A stretch of 64,000 nucleotides of DNA from Siphonodentalium dalli. Taxonomy: Eukaryota > Mollusca > Scaphopoda > Gadilida > Siphonodentaliidae. The notes beneath the pieces were generated by a model. The model searched no databases and had not been told where the DNA came from. It saw only the letters and a program-made list of their open reading frames with translations. Numbering within the stretch: the stretch's first letter is position 1; each line of letters starts with the position of its first letter. The stretch is taken from assembly GCA_032622095.1 (NCBI GenBank), contig CP136067.1:39971549-40035548 (forward strand), given 5' to 3'. Both the position numbers and the translations under genes were made by a program. Shown here one piece after another: positions 11,361-22,104 of the stretch.

Positions 11361-11517
11361 GAATATCCACACGTTTTCAGTGGATATGGGTTAAATCTCA
11401 TTCGTGATGACAAAACATTTGAATTTCCACTCGTGGCTAAAGACACTCGTGGAAATTCAATGTTTTGTCATCACTCATGAGATATAACCCATATCCACTG
11501 AAAAAGTGTGGATATCC
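11361..11517. repeat. Long inverted repeat, arms about 73 bp
   Basis: GAATATCCACACGTTTTCAG ... TTTGAATTTCCACTCGTG, a loop of about ten bases, then the complementary arm ending GTGTGGATATCC. A few mismatches. Transcripts of the TRPM intron could fold here. Confidence 0.9.
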
Positions 11518-11640
11518 TCTATATATTATTATGTATTATATTATTATGCATTATATTATTATGTATTATATTATTATATTATTATTATGTATTACATTAT
11601 TATATTATTATATTATTATGTGTTATATTATTTATTATAT
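11518..11640. repeat. TTATTA/TATTATG microsatellite
   Basis: Irregular repetition of TATTATTATG and related units directly after the inverted repeat. Open frames through it (runs of Ile, Tyr and Leu) are artefacts. Confidence 0.9.
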
Positions 11641-13766
11641 GGTTATCAAGAGCCACTATGAATTTACATATCAATAACACAACATTTACTAATTTGCATT
11701 ATAGTAAATATCTGTTCATCTGTGTGTCGTATGCTTATATCAAATATATGTACATATGTGCGTCGTCTGCTGATTGCATAAACAACACTCCAGGTATGTA
11801 ATAGACCATTCCAATACGTACTTTTATAACAATTGGGATAATCCCTTCAGCAACGAAATGGTTGGCATCATGGCGTATGTATTTCTGGTGGTGATAGTAA
11901 AATGTCTACGTGACAGGACATAGCGCCACAGACCCACAGTCTGGATAGTCGGATTCCCCTCAAAGGTGTGCACATATTGAACTCAACACACATATTTGCC
12001 AAATATACTCTTTTTTAAAAATAATTTATTCATCTTTTTGGTACAATTTGCGATATGTTATTACATACATTCATGTACATACATAACTTGTATAATAACA
12101 AAGATATATGCTATTAAATCTTACTTTTTCCAATGGATTTTTACGTTATATTATGGCACAGTGTCAAATATCGTTCAAATTAAAATGAAATCCGTGTCAT
12201 TAATATATTTTGTCAGGTCTTCATTAAACAGTCAGTCTCTGATTTTACTAGTGATTTACTTTTTAATGGTATAACTGAAATATAATGGTTGTATTTTTAT
12301 GTATAATCTGACCTGTTACTCGTGTTAGAGGTCGTGTTTGTGAACTTTCTGCAGAGGCCTTGCACATTTTCCATCCTATCATTTTGGGGGAAAAATTGGG
12401 AAGTGTTCTGTCCGGGAGAACAAAATCAAATTCAGATCCTTCTATTATTCTGTATTTAACGATATAGTGTGTTCTTTAAGATACATCATTAATTAGGCTG
12501 AGGACACTGTTCCACTTTTTTTCTATACTGCTTTCTAAACTGTTATTCCATTGGCTTGCAAATTTTACTATTTTGAACTCATATATTGCCAAATATACTC
12601 ATTGATGAATACTTCCCTTATGTAGCTTGATGCATGAATATTCCCACCAATTAATAGAAATACTTCTGTACTTGTAGTATCTGGTCGTCTATTTGTCGTC
12701 TGTTTACAACCCATGAACTATATACGGCTGATTAATAGACTAGTCCATTGTATGCTTTTGTAACTGATATACATGTAGCAACGAATGTGTAAATATGCAT
12801 TACCTCCCCACCCCCCCAACCTCTTCATCTCTATCGATCTCTTTGTGTCGCCCTTTGAATCTGGACTATGTGTACCACTATATTGTATACATGTTACCAC
12901 GGGCCCCTGGGGAAGATTACTAAAATATCAATACAGACTATACCAGTGTAAAGGTTCCAATGATCGATTTTGGCTAAAACCACACCAACGATCAAAACCC
13001 TAATAAATTCTAGAAATCGATAATTGAAGCCAAAATATCCTCAGGTTTGCCTTATTGGCAATAAAATTCTCTTTCATTTGACATATAACTCGGCGAAATT
13101 GAAGGAATCGAAGTAGAGATATCATATCGGAAACTAGCCAAATCTAACGAAGTAATCGGGTCGCCAATCTCCCTGTCACAATATTTTCGAGCAATAATTT
13201 GTCGCGAACGTGCACTTAAACGCGTTTACATAACCTATACATGCTCATATTTGTTTCGCAAGTCATTCTGAAGCCATCCCTACCTTTAGTATTTCATCCG
13301 ATGTGTTTGTGCCCAACTTTTCAACTTTTTGTTTTGTTTTTTTTTTAACTTTTTTTTATTGAATAGCAAAACATACACGGAATATCACAGACATTAATTA
13401 GCATACGATACTTCAAGGGCGAGAGGGGAAACTATCTCACTGTCACATGCGCGCTGTCTTACACTCTTCATTCGCACCTGGTGTTATCATATAATGTTAC
13501 ATGGACATATAATATGTTGATATCAAATATGGGAGATTGGACACGATACACGACACAGCGCTGCGAAACAGTCAGGATATGTCAAAACAGAAGATACAGC
13601 CTCGATGCCGGGGGCTATATTACTAGAGTTGTTACCCTTTGTTCTTTGTCGACAAATTATTTCGTTGTTTACGAATAATCGGTCAATGACTGGCCATGTT
13701 TCAACTTTCTATTCTACCAATATAATATTGAGATATATATCCGAACGGCCTTTAAAGTGTTGTATC
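11641..13766. other. TRPM intron, nothing recognised
   Basis: AT-rich with a T-rich run near 13330-13360. No exon consistent with the TRPM order is expected between the exons at 14509 and 10061, and none is seen. Confidence 0.5.
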
Positions 13767-14300
13767 TTATCGGGTTTCGTTTTCAAGTGCTCGTTTCATT
13801 AGAAGCCACTTGGTATCGAACATATTACGTTCAAGTCTGCAGTTTGCATTGTATTTTTCGCAATTATACCTAAAGTTGAATTCTGCAATTAAAGCATTCA
13901 TAGACAATTGGTCCGTTGTAAATTTTGTTTTGTAAATATAGTTTTTAATAATCAAAATTAAATAATTTGTAATGTTATCCGTTCGATTGCTCATGTTTCC
14001 AAGCGTCATTGTCTTTTTTGTTAAAGGAATGACGAAATTGTTTGATATTGTCCATTTGGAAAGCTTGTCTAGGAATGATTGAACATGCGGACACTCCCAA
14101 AATATGTGGCATATCGTTTCTTGTGTTTGACATCGGTTGCAAAGATCGTTTTGTCTAATCTTTTCAACTTTATTGATCAAACGAATTCCAAAAACAAGAC
14201 GTGTCTGCGATTGGATGTTAATTTTCACAGGCTTGCTGATTGATTGACAATAATCGAGAGTAAAGTTCACAAATATTGGCTTGAAAAAATAAATATGCAT
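13767..14300 (-). pseudogene. LINE C-terminal fragment (Zn-knuckle domain)
   Basis: A 177-codon open frame, the longest in the window. Residues around CNRCQTQETICHIFWECPHV form the C-x2-C-x7-H-x4-C knuckle found after the reverse transcriptase domain of L1/Tx1-type LINEs, followed by the usual hydrophobic helix and a K-x-x-I-Y segment (KNYIYKTKF). No reverse transcriptase precedes it, so this is a 5'-truncated insertion in the TRPM intron, on the same strand as the gene. An intact frame over this length suggests it is not very old. Confidence 0.8.
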
Positions 14301-14508
14301 AGATATCCGATAGAGTATTGAAGAAACACTTGAATTATTAATTTTCTCTGCACCAAGAAGTTTATCTTATCTTAAAAAATTGAGCAATCTGATTTTGTCG
14401 TTACCTGTGCTTTGTAATCCTTTATCGGCCCTCTAGTCTGATTTAATCGTTACCTGTGATTAATAATACAACAATTATCGACCCCCTAGTCTCTGATTTA
14501 ATTGTTAC

Positions 14509-14689
14509 CTGTGCTTTGTACAGCCTTCATCAGCCCTCTGTGGAAAGTGGTCCGAAGGCGCTGCCTCATTTCGAAATGCTTAGCTCCTCCCGTTACACTG
14601 ATAAGAAGGTTCGGCTTCTGGAGCTTCCATTCCTTCAGAAGAAGGTTGAGACATATGGCCATGTCTGTGTCGACGTCTAGCCTGCAATA
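14509..14689 (-). CDS. TRPM: TRPM exon with the ISVTGGAK core (181 bp)
   Basis: This exon starts at acceptor TTCTTCAG|TATTGC (14690) in phase 0 and ends at donor AGCACAG|GTAAC (14509) in phase 1. Its 60 codons carry KEWKLQKPNLLISVTGGAKH, the most diagnostic stretch of the TRPM homology region, followed by the FHRGLMKAVQSTG segment that packs against the nucleotide-binding fold in TRPM structures. The split Gly codon is completed by the exon at 10061. Just upstream in the intron (14787-14935) lie decayed partial duplicates of the 5' half of this exon. Confidence 0.95.
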
Positions 14690-14786
14690 CTGAAGAACAG
14701 ATGTTTGGTTAGAAAAAAACCTGAACATCTACAATTCTACAGAACAGATTATTTGCTTAGAACATTATTACAGAACGCTCAGCGGA

Positions 14787-14935
14787 GCTTCCATTCTTTC
14801 AGAAGAAGATTCAGATATGTCTGTGGACGTCTAACCTTCAATGTTAATACTAACAGATTAGCATATTCAGACACGTCTGTCGACGTCTAACCTTCAATAC
14901 TAATACTAACAAATTCGAAGATTCAGACATGTGTG
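14787..14935 (-). pseudogene. Decayed partial duplicates of the TRPM ISVTGGAK exon start
   Basis: Bases 14787-14871 closely resemble 14617-14701, the first roughly 70 bp of the TRPM exon plus its acceptor. They share the segments for the Y-C-R-L-D-V-D start and the L-L-L-K-E-W-K-L part. A third, shorter copy of the GACGTC-containing start runs from about 14868 to 14935. Small indels break the frame and the acceptors are lost or weak, so these are not usable exons. They are direct repeats in the intron immediately upstream of the intact exon. Confidence 0.7.
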
Positions 14936-14981
14936 TCGACCTACAATACTAATACTAACAATTTGCACATATCCCAGCTAA

Positions 14982-15786
14982 AGGGACGGGCGGCCATTAT
15001 TGTGGGTTATAGTTAAGAAATAACAATTATCAAATTATGATAATCAAGAATATACTAATGGTAAAGAATAATGATGACATGAATGCGATATTATTCACAA
15101 AACACGCTTTGTGTCCGGGAAAATACAAGTCAAGTGTTGTTTAGTTTCTCGCAAAAAGTGCAGTGGATTGTTCATAAGCAGTCAAGATATTGCATCATTT
15201 CCTTATTTAGATTATCGCGCATTATACGTCGTATGTAAAACCCCTAATTTGGTGCGTCTACATCTTACAACTCACAATACTACTCATAGTAAATTCCTTA
15301 TTTGGTATGTATTAGTATGTATAGGTTAATAGAAAATACTAACTGGATTGAAAGATTTTCATCTCTTTGCAAGAACAATTATATTATGTACACGTTTCTG
15401 TCTGATCATTTCCCAATCATGAATGTAACGTGGATTAGCTGGATTTTGAACTGACAGCGGGTAGAATGGGTCGATTAAAATAAAATTTGAATTTATTTGA
15501 ATGCGATTGTTGATGGCACCAATAGTTTTATCTTCGCCTTCCACAGCGCATCGGAACATTTTCATTCCAAGTGTTTGTCTATAAACAAAGGGTTCTGTGA
15601 CGTTTTTGGATGTTTTGTTTACACAACAAAGCGTACAAATCTGACAATAAAATGCAATGTATGCGATATTTATGATTGGTATAAGAACAATATCTGTCCA
15701 TTATATAATATTCTTTCTGGTGATTACGGTTTTAGCGGATGTGACTAGTTTAAAAGTTATACCCACCACGAAGTCCGCCCGTATCT
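14982..15786. mobile_element. TTAA-type MITE of the CGGGCGGC family, about 805 bp
   Basis: Left CTAA|AGGGACGGGCGGCC (first T of TTAA changed), right GTCCGCCCGTATCT|TTAA. The left half (to 15320) closely matches 43239-43590. The right half has TGATTGGTATAAGAACAA and ATTCTTTCTG blocks shared with the 500-bp members. In the TRPM intron. Confidence 0.75.
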
Positions 15787-16020
15787 TTAAATAGATTATA
15801 TCGATAATTTGGTGCCTGGGGTGTCGGATATTCTTGGTCGTTCCCAGGTTAGTGGTGGTTGAGTTCGGTATATACCTGACCCCCTGTGCGAACGAGCTGC
15901 AAGGGGAACTATTGCGAACCAGCCATGTAGTTTGTTCGGCTCAGCGACCCACTAAACATGCCGCTCTGAAATATGGGGGGGGGGGTGTTGATGGGATTAT
16001 ATTCAGGAGTATAGATAAAG

Positions 16021-16208
16021 TTAATGAGGATAGCTGCGCATGGTCAATGATAGCGCTGATGACATATATCCAGATAGACGATCGAGATAATTATCGCGGC
16101 GGTCTAACTCATAATGAGAACCACTGAAATTTAGTTTACTGAATAATCGAAAATGTGAAAGGATAAGAAAAATACATTTTGCGCGTCATTGCTGATAGCT
16201 AATGAAAA
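16021..16208. repeat. 188-bp direct repeat, copy 1
   Basis: Starts TTAATGAGGATAGCTGCGCA and ends GCTAATGAAAA. Copy 2 is at 16515-16702, about 97 percent alike by eye, with 306 bp between them. No TG/CA ends, so not an obvious LTR pair. Confidence 0.85.
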
Positions 16209-16514
16209 TTACTAGCAATGACGTGGTTGACTAATAAAAGTATTATTGATATCTGAGTATCAATAAACTCATTGCACCTAACACGCACACGCTTGACTAC
16301 CAAAAGATAACATATAGGGGTTCACGATATGATGGCTATTGGCATACAATCGCGACCACGGGAGGCACGCGTGGTTTCGATTGAGTATCATATTTAATCT
16401 GAATGGTAATAACTCTATAAAGATGTACCTTTACGAAATAACGGCGATTTGTATGATAAATTGCAACACCACAATAGATCAACTCTGGTGAAATATAAGT
16501 CAAATATATATAAA

Positions 16515-16702
16515 TTAATGAGGATAGCTGCGCATGGTCAATGATAGCGCTGATGACAGATATCCAGATAGACGATCGAGATAATTATCGCGGCGGTCTG
16601 ACTCATAATGAGAACCACTGGAATCTAGTTTACTGAATAATCGAAAATGTGAAAGGATAAGAAAAATACATTCTGCGCGTCATTGCTGATCGCTAATGAA
16701 AA
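16515..16702. repeat. 188-bp direct repeat, copy 2
   Basis: Near-identical to 16021-16208; see that entry. Followed by a TTTCG/CTATTT low-complexity stretch to about 16905. Confidence 0.85.
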
Positions 16703-17195
16703 CACTTCTTCAAATATTTCCGTTATTTCGTCAAAAACACTTCTTCAAAAATCTCCGTTATTTAGTTAATAAATATAACTTCCTATTTGGCTCTATTTGG
16801 CTCTATTTCGCCATTTCGCTGCATTTTTTATTCCGCTATTTCGCTGTATTTTTCCTATTTCGCTTTTTCGTTGTATTTCGTATTTCGATAATTCGCTATA
16901 TTTGACATATTATGGGATATGGGATTATATGATACCCTACATTCTGATATTCAATCGAACATCACGTGCCACCCGTGCTCGCGATTAGATACCACTAGTG
17001 ATCCAATCGTGAACCCCGATTACATATTGTTTGCTATCAAATCCTTGGCGTATTGGCTGATTATTTTATGATCTGGAGGAATTCATTTATTTTTATTTTT
17101 CATACGGTGGTAATTCAAATAGTGTTGATGATTTTAATGTTCCTGTAGACGATCCTTCAAACTCCCACGCGAATAAGTTCATATAATTAATCACA

Positions 17196-17465
17196 CCCGG
17201 AAATCACACCACGGCGTGTAGAAATAACCGAACCCGGGAAAGCAACTGACTAACTTATCCTAGTGGAGGAAATACCACCGATAGGGTTAATAACCCCGGG
17301 GAATTACACCACGGCGGGTAGAAATCACGGACTCACAGAAAGCAACTGACATACTTTTTCTGGTGGAGGAAATACCACGGATAGGGTTAATTACATCTGG
17401 AAATCACACCACGGCATGTAGAAACCACCGACTCCCGGAAAGCAACTGACATACTTATCCTGGTA
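17196..17465. repeat. About 100-bp tandem repeat, three units
   Basis: Units begin near 17196, 17297 and 17395 and share AATCACACCACGGC, GAAAGCAACTGAC, TGGTGGAGGAAATACCAC and GATAGGGTTAAT. Intronic minisatellite just downstream, in gene order, of the 67-bp TRPM exon. Confidence 0.9.
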
Positions 17466-17830
17466 CACTCCTGTCGCAGGGGGCTTTTGTTCAATTTTTA
17501 TTTATAGATGCCCCCATTTCATTTTATAATACTTGAACAAATTGGTATTTAAATGACCAGAAGCAACAAAAAAACAGCTATATTAAAAAGGTTAAACAGA
17601 TAGGCGAATTAGAAAGGTGAATTAGAACCATCCTTTTATATACTTCTCGTCGCTATACGAACTCACCGAGATATATATTGTATATACATGTACATATATG
17701 ATTCAAACAGACAATTCTTACGTCCGCTTTTGCACATCTGTATAGTCACAACTATGACACTTTGGTGTGATGTGTACATCAACGCCTATCCCTACTTCTG
17801 AATCATTCAACATTAAATTATGAAACCTAC

Positions 17831-17897
17831 CTTGCTAGTCTGGTCGCCGTGACCGACAAATTCTATGTCGCCATAAGCATCCGTATTCACAGTGAAC
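17831..17897 (-). CDS. TRPM: TRPM exon with the AYGDIEF motif (67 bp)
   Basis: This 67-bp exon has acceptor TTTTCCCCAG| at 17898 and donor AGCAAG|GTAGG at 17831. Its first base completes the Lys codon from the 19372 exon, and it ends in phase 0. The peptide FTVNTDAYGDIEFVGHGD matches the start of the TRPM homology region; TRPM8 has the comparable FPTDAFGDIQF. The terminal TSK joins YCRLDVDTD in the next exon, as expected for the K-Y-x-R-L-S/D-x-D-T motif of the family. Confidence 0.92.
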
Positions 17898-18395
17898 CTG
17901 GGGAAAAGCAAACAGATATAAAAACTATATCAACCAATCATTTGTTGTATATCCTGGTATATTTGGTCGGAGCAAAACAATAGTTCTTTACCGGAACATA
18001 GGCCGCATTTTCATGTTTGCTGCACAGTCAGAAGTCCACAGGTTGTTGTTTATCATTTATATAATGATTTTGTGTTAGGACATTTGAATTATTTTGTTAG
18101 AAAATGAGTGGCATCATGTTCTTGTGGTGCCATTCTCCCAATATTATCGTCAGGAATGTCAGTGGCATATATAGAATATTGGGCCTTCCAAGTCCGCACC
18201 CAATTGCTTTGCGATGTCTATTTTACTGGCATATGTTATTTAACTTATTTCTTCTGCCGAGGCTAGATTTATTCTGGCACAGAACTATTCACATGCGCTG
18301 ACCGACTTAGAGCACAATTGACCGCACACAATCGGAAAACGTTCAGTCAGCTGTGCCCAGACAAATAAAAACAGCAGGTTGTAAAACAAATATAA

Positions 18396-18805
18396 AAGGT
18401 GCCTTTACTCGATTAAGCTTGCTTACTTCAACAAGCTGAAGAGGCGAGCTGCATCGTGTAATGTCGTTCCATTTCATACAGCACAGCACTTTTTATTATC
18501 TATTAAGCAAGCTTTATCCAAAGAAACTCTGCCGTTTTCGATACAGCACATAATGGCCCATTAATGTCAAGTAGCAGTTAAATAACATAAATCCTCCTAT
18601 ATCTGATAAAAGACACATGTGTATTCCACAATATTGGAGTCTAGTTAGTAAATATAACCACAAACCTGTTAATTATGATGGACAGTTGTAAAAGATTTCC
18701 CGATAAAACAGTGCTTTTAAAAGCTTGCTGGGTTTTCAGCATAACCACCCCTGTGGTTAACATTTGAAGCTGAATTAAGCAAGCTTAATCGTGTAATGGC
18801 AACAT
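18396..18805. repeat. Possible TIR element, AAGCTTGCTTA ends
   Basis: TTTACTCGATTAAGCTTGCT at 18404 pairs with AAGCAAGCTTAATCGTGTAA at 18778. The ends are imperfect and no TSD is clear. Confidence 0.4.
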
Positions 18806-18853
18806 TGAGCATAACCCTGTAAGAGTTAGCATTTTGACGAGGTGTTATTTTAA

Positions 18854-19322
18854 ACCAAGCTCTTTCGTTTAGAAGGAGGGGTTATCTATATATGCACCAT
18901 ATGTGGAGAATATTTAGGAGACGAATACCATTTAGTTATTATATGCAGTCATTTGGATGAAATCAGAAAACAATATATCCCTGAGTACTTTTGGAAGAAC
19001 CCAACGAGAGAGAAATTCCATGGTCTCCTATCTCTTCAAAATATAAGCCTCATAAAAAGACTATGCATATTCCTAAGGTGTGCCTTTAAGAATGTGTCTT
19101 ATACTATATAATCGAAATCATTTATTGTTATGGGTGAACACATGTAATTATCATACTTGTTAAGTTTATCGCCTATTATTGTGTAATCTAATTTAATTAC
19201 TGCTGTGTATATGAAATGAACAATGATTAATGTGATATTCAAAGTTGTGTACATAGTGTATATATGTTTTGCTTGTTTCACTGTTATGTGACTTATGCAA
19301 TAAATCAATCAATCAATCAATC
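18854..19322 (+). pseudogene. LINE C-terminus with 3' UTR and (AATC)n tail
   Basis: The frame 18854-19111 carries CTICGEYLGDEYHLVIICSH, a C-x2-C-x8-H-x4-C knuckle, then RKQYIPEYFWKNP and a Leu/Ile-rich end with a stop at 19109. About 190 bp of AT-rich 3' sequence follows, with AATAAA directly before four AATC units. It is truncated at the 5' side and antisense to the TRPM gene. The simple-repeat tail is typical of LINEs that prime on short repeats. It ends 50 bp from the 89-bp TRPM exon. Confidence 0.8.
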
Positions 19323-19371
19323 TAAGTTATTGCATGATTTATAGTATCGTTCTTTGTAACTCATAACTCAC

Positions 19372-19460
19372 TTTTCATCAGATGTTACACTTGTACATGT
19401 AGAATTCACTCTTCTCGATATGTTATGTTGAATCCAGTCATATCCGTTGTGACGGCCATT
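19372..19460 (-). CDS. TRPM: TRPM exon with the DWI segment (89 bp)
   Basis: This 89-bp exon has acceptor GGCTTTTCAG| at 19461 and donor GATGAAAA|GTGAGT at 19372. It starts in phase 0, matching the exon at 20640, and ends with two bases of a Lys codon completed by the first base of the next exon. The product contains YDWIQHNISRRVNSTC, which sits where other TRPM channels have W-I-x-x-x-F-x-x-R-E-C before the conserved homology core. The exon lies between a LINE 3' end (to 19322) and a TIR element (from 19749). It is easily missed because the frame is open for only 29 codons. Confidence 0.8.
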
Positions 19461-19748
19461 CTGAAAAGCCAAAATATAAAGCCGGGTTTAAAGATTGATA
19501 TCATTCCTATATGAGTGAGTGATTTACCTGGATTTCTCGAGTGATTTTAACGAACATTTCACGAGTGAATTGTGCCCCTTTAAATCGAGTTATGTATTCA
19601 TACGCGCGCTATCAAAATGTATGCGTCATGTTATAAAGGCGGTATTATTCGGATTTCTGGTAAATCAGATGTGTATATATAGTGGAACATGATCACAGAT
19701 TGAACTGGTGACGTGAAGTAATTCGTCAGAGGCAGTCACTATTACCGA

Positions 19749-20161
19749 CAATCCTGTAAATAGCGTGTCTGTCATTTGCAGAATGAGGTCCACAGAGGGT
19801 GAATTTAGTGATGCTATCCCGCACAGCGGGCTAGCAACACCAAATTCACCATCTGGAGACCTCATTCTGCTTAGGCCTCATCTTCTGGGAAGTATCTACA
19901 GTATCAAATTAACATTGTTTTTAGTTTTCCCTTCTGGGAAGTTTCTATATCCCCTGATTTTCAGCAGATAAAATGCATAATCGAGGTGCCCAATGGGTGA
20001 ACATCACCAACTTCAACTGGGGAACTTAAATCTGATCCTAGGTCTACCATAGCAGTTGAGGCCTAAGCAGAATGAAGTTCCCGATGTGCGGGGTAGCATC
20101 ACTAAATTCACCCTCTGGGGACCTCATTCTGCATATGACAGAAACGCTATTTGCTGGCTTG
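19749..20161. mobile_element. Hairpin-ended element with 8-bp TSD ATTACCGA, 413 bp
   Basis: Flanked by ATTACCGA at 19741-19748 and 20162-20169. Left end CAATCCTGTAAATAGCGTGT, right end the complement ACGCTATTTGCTGGCTTG. Behind each TIR sits a palindrome made of CAGAATGAGGTCCCCAGAGG and its complement; the right one is internally deleted. Same family as 39740, 51259, 52867 and 54965. Intronic. Confidence 0.88.
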
Positions 20162-20639
20162 ATTACCGAACTGAGCAGTGGCTGTGCGATTACTATGTAA
20201 TGGTGCAATCAGACATTACAGCTGACCGTGTACATAAGGATGAAATAGACGGGACATTTACCGTGCGTGTTTTATTCAGAGATTTATTGTAAAAGGCACA
20301 AATTAATGTGTAATTTCTAATTTGTTATCCAGTAGGTGCGTGATTATTAAAATTTCTAATTGAAAAATGAATATTAATCCAGTAAAAGACGGACCTTCCT
20401 CATAATTTGCAGGCGCCAGGTTCAGATGGAAGTTTTTCACAGCAACCCCATGTTCTGCACAACTATAGCATAATAATATCCACAACCCTTCCACAACTTC
20501 CTGACCAATTGTACATATATGATCACAATATTGGTTGGTGCACCCATCAGCAGCCAGATATATAAATGCGAATTCTATAAAAAGTTAAGAAGCGTAACTC
20601 TGGTTATTTAGTTGCTCGTAACATGTACGTGTAGCTCAC

Positions 20640-20873
20640 CGATTTCTGCTCTATTGTGTCCATCAAACAGGATGACTGTCTCATTTCAAGCTCGAAGACA
20701 GACTCATCGTCGTCGTCAGAATCCATCATGGACTTGGTGCTGCCATCCATATCCGTCAAAAGAAGAGTTGGTCTCCCGGATGATGACAGCGACGATACTT
20801 TCCTTGTTGACAGGGACATTGCTCTAGTTTTAGGCGCCCATAGTGTATTTCTCGTTGAATTGATAAATGCGCA
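20640..20873 (-). CDS. TRPM: TRPM N-terminal exon (first or second coding exon)
   Basis: The reading frame ends at a strong donor (AAATCG|GTGAGC at 20640) in phase 0, which fits the next exon at 19460. The upstream border is less certain. A pyrimidine-rich acceptor ending CTTGACTCAG gives a start at 20873 in phase 0. Alternatively the exon is initial and starts at the ATG at 20819, which has a purine at -3, giving 60 codons. The product is hydrophilic, Ser/Thr-rich, and has a run of four Asp followed by ESVFELE. Such low-complexity leaders are common before the TRPM homology region and are poorly conserved, so identity rests on position, phase and codon quality rather than on a motif. Confidence 0.65.
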
Positions 20874-21175
20874 CTGAGTCAAGAAACTGCAACTTATTTT
20901 GGTTCTTTGAGCATTTGAATGGACATAATAATCATTGCAAATATACTGTATGTCTTTCCCCAAATCAGCAGATGTTTTTACGGCGTATGTGGCAACCCAG
21001 AATCACGTGACCATTAGGTTGAACTATCTTTTAAAGCTTGATGGGGGTACCTGAAATAATCGAATTTATATTGACGCTATGTATGTAGAAACCATGATAT
21101 TAACTATAATAATATTGCTACAAATATCTACTCTGGCCACGCCCGTAGAAATCATTCATATTTAAAGGCACGAGC

Positions 21176-21678
21176 GGCGTTCGTTGCAGAAATATTCCTA
21201 TTTGTTCAAATCGCCATCAACAGAAGGAATATTAAAATAAATGTAGTTTTGTTCATATGCCAAACATAATCAGCGGGTAAATAGTATATTGTCGTCAAGA
21301 TGTACGATGGTGTACGTAAACAAGAACATTCTCGTGTTACAAAAGTTTTGCTTCTGTTTACATAATACAGGGCAATTCTATTGGTTAATCACACACAAAT
21401 TATATAAACGCTCTTTATTATTTCCATATTAGGAAAACAGTAACAATAACGCTTTTTATGTTTACCATATCCGGATTTAAACAAAAGCCAGGTTCTGTAA
21501 CGTTTTTTGCTTTTGTTTACATAACAAAGGAAAATCAATTGACAATAACATACTGTTTATGCCTTTTTTATGATTGGTATAAGAACAAAGTCTGTTTTAC
21601 TATTCTTTCTGTTTATGGCGGTTTTTGACGGAGCTGAAAATTTTAACAGCATACTTACCACCAACGCCGCCCGTAATT
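21176..21678. mobile_element. piggyBac-like MITE, CGGGCGGC family, inverted copy
   Basis: TTAA (21172-21175) then AGGCACGAGCGGCGTTCGTT; right CAACGCCGCCCGTAATT then TTAA (21679-21682). Body is the reverse complement of 3322-3825. Confidence 0.85.
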
Positions 21679-21957
21679 TTAACTATAAAAATATTGCCAC
21701 AAATCTTTACTCAGGCCACGTCCGTAGATATAATTCATATTCAACAGCCTGTTCTCGGCCTGTTCTCAGCCTGTTAACGTGAAAATGATCGCATCGTGGA
21801 CTTATAATAGCATTTGTTTTAGGTTGCCTCATTTTGATTCCATAACGAAATGAAATTGAGATTAATTTTAGTGCCACTGTGGACTCATATTGACTTATTA
21901 TAAGTTAGTTTTTGTGGGCTGAAAATAACACGAATAAACCAAATCACGACATACCAG

Positions 21958-22104
21958 ATGTACACACTCAAACAATGTTTAACAACAAATCCTAAATGTA
22001 ATTGTGGATACTAAATCGAAGATGCTGATCACTTTCTGTTTACTTGTCCTCTTTATTTAAATGAAAGAGCTATACTGGAAGAAAAAATAAGACGCGGTTT
22101 TTAA
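21958..22104 (+). pseudogene. LINE C-terminal fragment (zinc-binding motif)
   Basis: Translates as NPKCNCGY, a stop, then IEDADHFLFTCPLYLNERAI. The C-x-C...DHFLFTC pattern is a LINE C-terminal metal-binding motif. The internal stop and absence of flanking similarity show it is dead. Confidence 0.6.

Larger units (their letters stand above)
1614..20873 (-). other. TRPM: TRPM-type cation channel gene, 5' part (six exons)
   Basis: This is the gene span covering the six exons listed separately. The joined exons give about 290 residues that follow the TRPM N-terminal homology region in order: acidic leader, DWI segment, AYGDIEF, ISVTGGAK, WIITGGTHAGVMKHVG, IGVATWG and NHTHLLLVDDGT. TRPM proteins are tetrameric cation channels of the plasma membrane or endomembranes. 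In TRPM2 this N-terminal region binds ADP-ribose and helps gating. The five introns are about 1.2, 1.5, 3.1, 4.4 and 8.1 kb, all GT-AG, and reading phase is kept at every junction. TWG, VDDGT and SVTGGAK resemble TRPM2/TRPM8 more than TRPM1/3/6/7, but subfamily assignment is inference. The C-terminal four fifths (linker, six membrane helices, TRP box, any Nudix domain) lie beyond position 1. Repeats fill the introns. Confidence 0.9.

Noticed and set aside
16021-16702. LTR retrotransposon with 188-bp LTRs
   Set aside because: No TG...CA ends, no primer-binding site or polypurine tract, and only 306 bp between the copies.
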